Assembly (NCBI GenBank): GCA_934647145.1
Contig: CAKUFB010000049.1
Location: 1-12,980 of the forward strand
Direction: 5' to 3'
Origin: an uncultured Clostridia bacterium
GTDB taxonomy: Bacteria > Bacillota > Clostridia > Christensenellales > Aristaeellaceae
DNA length: 12,980 nucleotides
Part shown: positions 1 through 4,129 of the stretch, piece after piece
Numbering within the stretch: the stretch's first letter is position 1
How the letters are laid out: the number at the start of each line of letters is the position of its first letter
Position numbers and translations under genes: made by a program
Notes under the pieces: generated by a model
The model's input: the letters and a program-made list of their open reading frames with translations, nothing else
The model's database searches: none
Told to the model about the DNA's origin: nothing

Positions 1-7
1 GTTGCGA

Positions 8-23
8 CCCTCTCGAGCTCTCC
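8..23 (+). repeat. Fragment of the intergenic hairpin repeat
   Basis: The 16 bases are identical to 3820-3835, the right outer arm and downstream flank of the hairpin at the end of the TsaD-like gene. By analogy, the rest of this copy would lie beyond the left edge, at the 3' end of an off-window plus-strand gene. A 16-nt match with XhoI/SacI-like palindromic content is suggestive but not decisive. Confidence 0.5.
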
Positions 24-38
24 GGGGGGGGGGGGGGG
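24..38. repeat. 15-nt poly-G homopolymer run
   Basis: Fifteen consecutive G residues lie directly after a 16-nt stretch (8-23) that is identical to 3820-3835 inside an intergenic repeat. The run could be a genuine slippage-prone tract or an assembly or sequencing artefact at a repeat edge. No gene reads through it convincingly. Confidence 0.8.
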
Positions 39-50
39 CGACAGTCTGCA

Positions 51-88
51 TCGGGGAGACGGCCGCAGCCGCCTCCCCGAATTTCTTT
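51..88 (+). terminator. Possible intrinsic terminator (plus strand)
   Basis: TCGGGGAG (51-58) pairs with CTCCCCGA (73-80). After one A/C mismatch, CGGC (60-63) pairs with GCCG (68-71) around a 4-nt loop. The T-rich stretch ATTTCTTT (81-88) follows on the plus strand, so the signal suits a plus-strand gene that ends left of the window. Read on the minus strand there is no T tract, so it is a poorer terminator for the M23 gene that ends at 131. Confidence 0.5.
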
Positions 89-130
89 GCAGAAGGAATG
101 CCGATGCGCCCGAGCGGAACGCATCCCCGG

Positions 131-676
131 TTAGCGGCCGGCCTGCGCGCCGGTGGTGGGCGCGATCCGGCTGATCTGAAGGTGCAGGTGCGGCGCGTCC
201 GGCTCGCCCAGGCCGCCTTCGCCCACACTGCCGATCCGCTCGCCCGCCTCTACGCGCCGGCCCACGCGCAGCGCGCATTCGTCCGCAAGCCCCGCATAGA
301 CCGTCTCGCCCTGCTCCGCACGCACCACGAGCGCGTTGCCGAGGAAGGCGTCCCGATACATCCGGACGACCTCGCCCGCCTCCGCCGCGTAGACGGCCGC
401 GCCCTCCGCGCAGTAAAAATCCCATCCCGCGTGCCCCGACCAGCAGGACAGCGCGTCCGACCAGACGGCCCTTTGCTCCTCCCCCGCCTCAAGGCGGCGC
501 GACGGATCCAGCGGATCCAGCAGATAATCGCCGCCCGTTTCCGCCATGGCGCTCAGCGCCGTCTCCTGCTCCCGGCGCGCGGGCCGGTTCCTCAGCCGCC
601 ACGCCCCCGCGCCCAGGCAGGCGATCAGCACCGCCAGAAACACATAATACCCGTTTCGCTCCAGCCACCCCCGCAT
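131..676 (-). CDS. Membrane-anchored M23 family peptidase (SpoIIQ-like architecture)
   Basis: The 181-aa protein has a short cytoplasmic start, one membrane segment (about residues 10-26) and an extracytoplasmic linker. A compact LytM/M23 metallopeptidase domain follows (about 80-168). The zinc-site motifs are intact: H-A-G-W-D (H82, D86) and HLH (H163, H165). Glycine-rich M23 beta-strands with the usual V-x-A-x-x-x-G-x-V pattern lie between them. The ATG at 676 is chosen because GAGGTGAT lies just upstream; an in-frame GTG at 694 lacks such a site. M23 enzymes cleave peptidoglycan cross-bridges or stem peptides. One membrane segment plus M23 is also the layout of the forespore protein SpoIIQ, but nothing here proves that role. 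The protein ends only 16 residues after HLH, so the usual C-terminal strand is short. It is divergent from asp23. Confidence 0.8.
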   Translation of the reverse strand: MRGWLERNGYYVFLAVLIACLGAGAWRLRNRPARREQETALSAMAETGGDYLLDPLDPSRRLEAGEEQRAVWSDALSCWSGHAGWDFYCAEGAAVYAAEAGEVVRMYRDAFLGNALVVRAEQGETVYAGLADECALRVGRRVEAGERIGSVGEGGLGEPDAPHLHLQISRIAPTTGAQAGR

Positions 677-761
677 GCTCCGATCACCTCGCACCGAGTA
701 TGCCCTCCGCCCGCCCGTTCATGCGCGCCTGCGTGACGCAAATGCGGGGATTCCAAGAAAT

Positions 762-779
762 TAAACAGCAGCCTGTTTA
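762..779. promoter_or_regulatory. Inverted repeat overlapping the asp23 -35 (candidate operator)
   Basis: TAAACAG (762-768) and CTGTTTA (773-779) form a perfect 7-bp inverted repeat with a 4-bp spacer. It covers the first four bases of the -35 hexamer of the asp23 promoter, a position where a bound dimer could block RNA polymerase. The regulator is unknown. No run of T follows, so a terminator role is unlikely. Confidence 0.4.
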
Positions 780-805
780 CAGATCGCCCTCCAATCTGCT
801 ATAAT
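776..805 (+). promoter_or_regulatory. Sigma-A-type promoter of the asp23 operon
   Basis: The -35 TTTACA (776-781) and the perfect -10 TATAAT (800-805) are separated by 18 bp. A TGn extension (797-799) precedes the -10. Transcription should start near 812, which leaves a short leader before the ribosome binding site AAGGAGGTG (817-825). This is the clearest promoter in the window and probably serves asp23-amaP-nusB-tsaD-like. Confidence 0.8.
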
Positions 806-833
806 AGGAGCAACGCAAGGAGGTGCTTTTTCA

Positions 834-1454
834 ATGAGTGAGAATCAGCCCGCAAACGTGCAGCTGGAGACGAATAACAATGGTACGGTGTCCTTCGCCA
901 CCGACGTCATCGCGACCATCGTAGGCCTGGCCACCACCGAGGTGGAGGGCGTTAATTGCATGTACGGCGGCTCGACCACTTCCCTGGCCGACATCTTCAC
1001 CCGCCGCGGCAGCAACACGAAAAACCTGACCAAGGGCGTGCGCGTGGACATGGCCGACAACGCGCTCTCCGTCGCCGTGTCGATCATCGTGGACTACGGC
1101 TTCCCGGTGCCCGAAATCGCCAAAAGCATTCAGGAGAACGTCAAAAAAGCCGTCGAAACCATGAGCGGCCTGAACGTAACCTGCGTCAACATACACGTCC
1201 AGGGCGTCAATTTCGAGCGCGAAATGAAGGCCGCCGCCGAAATCGAGGAGCAGCAGCGCCTGCTCCTGCAGAAGCAGCAGGAGGACAGCGCCCGCGGCGC
1301 GCAGCCTGAGGAAAAGGACGAGCCGAGGTCTGAGCAGGAGACCGGGGAGAAGCCTGAGGACGACGACGACTTCGACATGCAGCTCGAGGACGACGAAGAG
1401 GATGCCGCGCCTGAGCAGGCGGCGAATGAAACCGCCTCTCAGGGCAATCAGTAA
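834..1454 (+). CDS. Asp23/Gls24 family envelope stress response protein
   Basis: The 206-aa protein has an Asp23/Gls24 (DUF322) domain at about residues 17-130. Family features include the start GTVSFATDVIATIV, the G-V segment near residue 40, a V-rich strand (77-87), and the amphipathic helix plus N-V-x-V-x-G-V ending (93-125). Residues 132-150 are Q/E-rich and probably helical. Residues 157-195 are a very acidic low-complexity tail with runs of D and E. S. aureus Asp23 lies under the membrane and is tethered by AmaP; here the amaP homologue follows 17 bp downstream, so a partnership is likely. In B. subtilis the homologue at this locus is YqhY, linked genetically to acetyl-CoA carboxylase control. 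The start is well supported by AAGGAGGTG eight bases upstream. The long acidic tail is more than the core family needs. Confidence 0.92.
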   Translation: MSENQPANVQLETNNNGTVSFATDVIATIVGLATTEVEGVNCMYGGSTTSLADIFTRRGSNTKNLTKGVRVDMADNALSVAVSIIVDYGFPVPEIAKSIQENVKKAVETMSGLNVTCVNIHVQGVNFEREMKAAAEIEEQQRLLLQKQQEDSARGAQPEEKDEPRSEQETGEKPEDDDDFDMQLEDDEEDAAPEQAANETASQGNQ

Positions 1455-1471
1455 AGCGAGGCGATCCGAGC

Positions 1472-2365
1472 ATGAAAATGAAATTTATCAACCGGCTGCT
1501 GCTGGCGCTGTACGCGCTCGTGTGGCTGCTGGCGCTGGCCGGGGCGGCGCTGGCCTTCCTCGCGCCCGAGGTGTTCCGGCCGGCTCTGGATCTGATCAGG
1601 CGGGCGCTGGACGCGGTTCCCTTCCTGCCCTATATCCTGCTGGGCGTGATGGCGGTGTGGTCGATCGGCATGTTCCTTCTGGCCTTCAAGCGCGAAAAGC
1701 GCGGCGATAAGGGCAACGTGGCGCTGCAGAACACCGAAAACGGCGCGGTCAACGTGACCGTCGGCGCGCTGGAAACCCTGGTGAAGGAGGCCATTGGCCA
1801 GAGCGACGAGGTGCTCGAGCTCAAAAGCCAGGTCATTAACCACGAGGACTCCATCACCGTGCTGGTGCGCATGGTGCTCTCCTCCACCGCGCATATTCCC
1901 AACGTCACCATGCTGATGCAGCGCAACATCAAGCGCTTCATCGAGGAATTCTCAGGCATCGCCGTGCGCGAGGTCATCATCACCGTGACCGAGGTGCGCT
2001 CGCCCGAGCCCGCCGCCAAAAAGCGCGGCCTGAAGAACGGCAAAGCGCCCGAGTCGATCATGGCTCCGGCCGCGCCCCTGCCCGCGCGCCCGGCGGAATC
2101 CGTAAAGGAAACGCCCGCCGCGCTGCCGGTGAACGAGCCGATGGCCGAGGCGCCCGTCCGGGAGCCGGTCATCGAGCAGCCCGCGCCCGAGCCGGTTGTC
2201 GAGGCGCCCGCGCCCGAGCCAGTCGTCGAGCAGCCCGAGCCCGAGCCGGCCGTTGAGCAGCCCGAGCCCGAGCCGGCGCCCGAGGAGCCCGCGCAGACGC
2301 TCGCGGTCGAGCTGCCCGCCGAGGAGCCCGCCGTCGAAGAGAGAGCCTCTGACGAGGCCCAATAA
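1472..2365 (+). CDS. amaP: Alkaline shock response membrane anchor protein (AmaP-like)
   Basis: The 297-aa protein has two membrane segments (about 8-30 and 51-72) forming a hairpin. A cytoplasmic Asp23-related domain follows (about 84-176), with the family segments N-V-T-V-G-A-L and R-E-V-I-I-T-V-T-E-V. The last 120 residues are a Pro/Glu/Ala-rich tail with five 9-residue repeats of the form EPVxEQPxP (231-275). AmaP anchors Asp23 to the membrane in S. aureus; the adjacent Asp23 gene makes that role likely here. The tail has no known function and could be an intrinsically disordered spacer. The ATG at 1472 is preceded by a modest GAGG site, and a second ATG two codons later is also possible. 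A 92-bp gap with a strong hairpin separates it from nusB. Confidence 0.85.
   Translation: MKMKFINRLLLALYALVWLLALAGAALAFLAPEVFRPALDLIRRALDAVPFLPYILLGVMAVWSIGMFLLAFKREKRGDKGNVALQNTENGAVNVTVGALETLVKEAIGQSDEVLELKSQVINHEDSITVLVRMVLSSTAHIPNVTMLMQRNIKRFIEEFSGIAVREVIITVTEVRSPEPAAKKRGLKNGKAPESIMAPAAPLPARPAESVKETPAALPVNEPMAEAPVREPVIEQPAPEPVVEAPAPEPVVEQPEPEPAVEQPEPEPAPEEPAQTLAVELPAEEPAVEERASDEAQ
2162..2290 (+). repeat. 27-bp tandem repeats in the amaP tail
   Basis: Four full units of 27 bp (2162-2188, 2189-2215, 2216-2242, 2243-2269) and a diverged partial fifth encode EPVIEQPAP, EPVVEAPAP, EPVVEQPEP, EPAVEQPEP and EPAPEEP. The unit length keeps frame, so copy number changes would lengthen or shorten the disordered tail without breaking the gene. 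Confidence 0.85.
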
Positions 2366-2385
2366 TCCCACCCCTCGAGACACAT

Positions 2386-2412
2386 GCCGGCGCGCCCAAA
2401 CGGCGCGTCGGC
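2386..2412 (+). promoter_or_regulatory. Strong hairpin between amaP and nusB
   Basis: GCCGGCGCGCC (2386-2396) pairs with GGCGCGTCGGC (2402-2412) across a CAAAC loop. All 11 positions pair if one G-U is allowed. Three further pairs (83-85 with 2415-2417) extend it past a small bulge. There is no T run after it, so it is more likely an RNA processing, stability or attenuation structure than a full terminator. Confidence 0.55.
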
Positions 2413-2457
2413 TCATGCTGTACATTGCGGAGCTTGAAAACTGAGGAGGAAAACGTT

Positions 2458-2856
2458 ATGGACAGAACCGGAGCGCGCGCCGCGGCCATGAAGCTGATCT
2501 ACGAGTGGCAGATGGGCGGCGACGGCGGCGAGGACACCCGCATGGGTCTTCTGGAGATCCGCCCGAACGAGAACGAAGCCGACTTCATGGACGCGCTGGT
2601 CGCGGGCGTGCAGGAGCACACCGGCGAGCTGGACGCGCTGATCGGGCAGTATGCCGCCAACTGGCGCATCGACCGCATCGAAAAGGTCACGCTGGCCATC
2701 CTGCGCCTGGCGGTCTACGAGCTGACGCACGAGGACGTGCCCGGCAGCGTGGTCATCAACGAGGCGCTCGAGTTGACCCGCACCTACGCCTCGCCCCAGT
2801 CGGTCGCGTTCGTCAACGGCATTTTGGGCAGCGTGCAGCGCGCCCTGAACGCCTGA
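2458..2856 (+). CDS. nusB: Transcription antitermination factor NusB
   Basis: The 132-aa protein is of normal NusB length. It starts with the N-terminal RNA-binding helix pattern R-x-x-A-M-K-L-I-Y-E (about 7-16). It also contains the family core W-R-I-D-R-I-E-K-V-T-L-A-I-L-R-L (69-84), Y-E-L (87-89), V-V-I-N-E-A-L-E-L (98-106) and F-V-N-G-I-L (118-123). With NusE (S10), NusB binds boxA RNA and promotes antitermination of rRNA operons. The ATG at 2458 has a strong GAGGAGG site upstream; an in-frame TTG at 2425 has none. The stop overlaps the next gene's ATG by one base, so the two are probably translationally coupled. Confidence 0.95.
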   Translation: MDRTGARAAAMKLIYEWQMGGDGGEDTRMGLLEIRPNENEADFMDALVAGVQEHTGELDALIGQYAANWRIDRIEKVTLAILRLAVYELTHEDVPGSVVINEALELTRTYASPQSVAFVNGILGSVQRALNA

Positions 2857-3812
2857 TGGACGCGGTGCTGGGGCTGGACACCAGCTGCTACACCACCTCG
2901 GCCGCGCTGGCCTGGGACGGAGTGGTCATCGGACAGAAGCGCCGCCTGCTCACGGTCGAGGCCGGAGAGCGGGGGCTTCAGCAGTCCCAGGCGGTGTTTC
3001 AGCACGTGACACGCCTGCCCGGGCTGATCGAGGAGCTGCTGGCCGAGCATCCGGACGTTACAATCCGCGCCGTGTGCGCCAGCACCCGTCCGCGCGGCGC
3101 GGAGGGGTCGTACATGCCGGTATTCACCGTCGGCGAGGGACACGGACGCGCCCTTGCCGCCGCGCTGCGCGCGCCCTTTTACGCGACCAGTCATCAGCAG
3201 GGGCATGTGCGCGCCGCGCTGGTGGACAGCGGCCTGATGGCGCAGGAGTTCCTGGCGCTGCACCTGTCGGGCGGCACGACCGAGCTGCTGCACGCCCAAA
3301 ATGGCAGCTTGACCCTGCTGGGCGGCAGCAGCGACCTGCACGCCGGGCAGTTCGTCGACCGGGTCGGCGTGGCGCTGGGGCTGGGCTTTCCCTGCGGCCC
3401 GGCGCTCGAGGAGCTGGCCAGAAAGGGACAGGCGCGCTCACTGCTGCCCATCTGGGTGCGCGGCATGGAGTGCAGCTTCTCGGGCAGTGAGTCCGCGGCG
3501 CAGCGGATGATCGTCTCAGGCGAGCTGTCTCCCGAGGACATGGCCGCCGAGGTCTATTCCTGCGTCGCCCGCACGCTGGCCAAGCTGTTCGAAAACGCCC
3601 GCCAGGCGACCCGTCAAAAGCGCGTGCTGCTCTCCGGCGGCGTGGCCAGTTCGCTGCTGCTGCGCGAGCTGCTGCCTCAGCGCCTTCACCGCCTCAAGTC
3701 CCCGATGAAGCTGTACTGGGGCCGCCCCGAGTACTCCGGCGACAACGCCTGCGGCGTGGCGCTGCTGGGCGCAGAGAGGACGGAGAAAACGATCGAGAGG
3801 CGGCTTTTCTGA
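2856..3812 (+). CDS. TsaD/Kae1-like (peptidase M22 family) paralogue
   Basis: The 318-aa ASKHA-fold protein of the TsaD/Kae1/Qri7 family begins with the phosphate-loop start V-L-G-L-D-T-S-C-Y-T-T-S (4-15). It has the metal site H-Q-Q-G-H (H113, H117), SGGTTEL (138-144), L-G-L-G-F-P-C-G-P (174-182), SGGVASS (260-266) and the terminal D-N (296-297). TsaD makes the t6A37 tRNA modification with TsaB and TsaE. This protein departs from canonical TsaD: the usual D-D-A-x-G-E-A-F-D-K is D-L-H-A-G-Q-F-V-D-R and Y-P-G-G-P is F-P-C-G-P. It also carries G-L-Q-Q-S-Q-A-V-F-Q-H and S-Y-M-P-V-F, which I associate with a second, nusB-linked family common in Clostridia and usually annotated as O-sialoglycoprotein endopeptidase. 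Its real function is open. Its stop codon sits in the loop of a hairpin. Confidence 0.85.
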   Translation: MDAVLGLDTSCYTTSAALAWDGVVIGQKRRLLTVEAGERGLQQSQAVFQHVTRLPGLIEELLAEHPDVTIRAVCASTRPRGAEGSYMPVFTVGEGHGRALAAALRAPFYATSHQQGHVRAALVDSGLMAQEFLALHLSGGTTELLHAQNGSLTLLGGSSDLHAGQFVDRVGVALGLGFPCGPALEELARKGQARSLLPIWVRGMECSFSGSESAAQRMIVSGELSPEDMAAEVYSCVARTLAKLFENARQATRQKRVLLSGGVASSLLLRELLPQRLHRLKSPMKLYWGRPEYSGDNACGVALLGAERTEKTIERRLF

Positions 3813-3828
3813 GAAAAGCCCCTCTCGA
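3793..3828 (+). repeat. Bulged-C hairpin, copy 1 (over tsaD-like stop codon)
   Basis: The outer stem TCGAGAGG (3793-3800) pairs with CCTCTCGA (3821-3828). A single C (3801) is bulged. The inner stem GGCTTTTC (3802-3809) pairs with GAAAAGCC (3813-3820). The loop is exactly the TGA stop codon (3810-3812) of the TsaD-like gene. The same design occurs at 7292-7329 and 12275-12312. No T run follows, so if it terminates transcription it is not a textbook intrinsic terminator. Confidence 0.75.
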
Positions 3829-3840
3829 GCTCTCCCGAAA

Positions 3841-3888
3841 AGCGGCTGCAAGAATGATCCTGCACCGCTGAAGGAGCGCTGTTCTTGC
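3841..3888 (+). repeat. Crossing-pair module, copy 1
   Basis: AGCGG (3841-3845) can pair with CCGCT (3865-3869), and GCAAGAA (3848-3854) can pair with TTCTTGC (3882-3888). The two pairings cross, so they form either an H-type pseudoknot or two alternative folds. The same order of four segments recurs at 12326-12372, with AGCAG and CTGCT replacing the first pair. Confidence 0.5.
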
Positions 3889-3916
3889 CCGGAATGTAAG
3901 CACTGGCCGCCGCCGG

Positions 3917-3931
3917 GCAGGCTGAGCCTGC
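3917..3931 (+). repeat. TGA-loop mini hairpin, copy 1
   Basis: GCAGGC and GCCTGC form a 6-bp stem around a TGA loop. The related copy at 7347-7361 has CCAGGC and GCCTGG: the closing pair is G-C here and C-G there, a two-sided change that keeps the stem. Confidence 0.55.
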
Positions 3932-3960
3932 ACCCACTTGCTGCCGCCGATTCTGGCGAC

Positions 3961-3995
3961 GAAATTAGGAACCATAGATTCAAGTTCCCAATTTC
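3961..3995 (+). repeat. 12/11/12 conserved-loop hairpin, copy 1
   Basis: GAAATTAGGAAC (3961-3972) and GTTCCCAATTTC (3984-3995) pair at 11 of 12 positions around the 11-nt loop CATAGATTCAA. It is preceded by CACTTGCTGCCGCCG (3935-3949), which also precedes the two copies at 7420-7454 and 7563-7597. Those copies keep the loop start CATAGATT or CATAAATC but use different arm sequences. A loop-shortened relative lies at 4025-4052. Confidence 0.65.
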
Positions 3996-4071
3996 TCCGG
4001 TTTTCCGGGACTCGCCCGGAAAACGTCTGTCGGCATTGCCTCCAGGTTCTTCGTCTGCGGAAAAACCGGAG
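3995..4071 (+). promoter_or_regulatory. Competing hairpins upstream of folD
   Basis: GTTTTCCGGG (4000-4009) pairs perfectly with CCCGGAAAAC (4015-4024) around ACTCG. The overlapping segment CTCCGGTTTTCCG (3995-4007) can instead pair with 4058-4071 (CGG-A-AAAACCGGAG) apart from one extra A. The two folds exclude each other. This could act as a switch in the folD leader, or be a by-product of repeat insertion. It does not resemble the THF riboswitch. Confidence 0.4.
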
Positions 4072-4073
4072 AA

Positions 4074-4090
4074 ACTGCCCCACAAGGGCG
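4074..4090 (+). repeat. Closing module ACTGCCCC-CAAGGGC, copy 1
   Basis: ACTGCCCCACAAGGGC matches 7622-7637 except for one purine change in the loop. GCCC pairs with GGGC around the loop. In both intergenic regions this is the last recognisable module before the next gene (40-50 bp upstream of the start codon). Position 4090 is a trailing G. Confidence 0.55.
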
Positions 4091-4129
4091 CCGCCCCCAT
4101 CGCACGCATCCCATCAAGGAGGACACATC

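Noticed and set aside
2..736. Long plus-strand open frame opposite the M23 gene, and many other long frames opposite or out of frame with the annotated genes
   Set aside because: GC-rich DNA produces long shadow frames. Their translations are low-complexity Arg/Ala/Pro/Gly-rich with no family motifs, while the annotated strand has clear domains.
1630..2385. Ser/Gly/Thr-rich minus-strand frame opposite amaP
   Set aside because: Its repeat composition is simply the complement of the Pro/Glu repeat codons of amaP; it has no ribosome binding site or recognisable domain.
3995..4090. THF riboswitch upstream of folD
   Set aside because: The location is attractive, but the conserved THF aptamer core is not recognisable, and the sequence is shared with a non-folate gene's upstream region.
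3938..4129. N-terminal extension of FolD to the upstream start
   Set aside because: The extension covers repeat-derived intergenic hairpins. FolD homologues start at the M-Q-L-I-D-G-K segment, and a strong AAGGAGGAC site precedes the ATG at 4130.
3813..4129. CRISPR array or tRNA gene in the repeat-rich gap
   Set aside because: Repeats are too few, unevenly spaced and of changing arm sequence for CRISPR. No cloverleaf or T-arm consensus is visible here or in 7285-7684.
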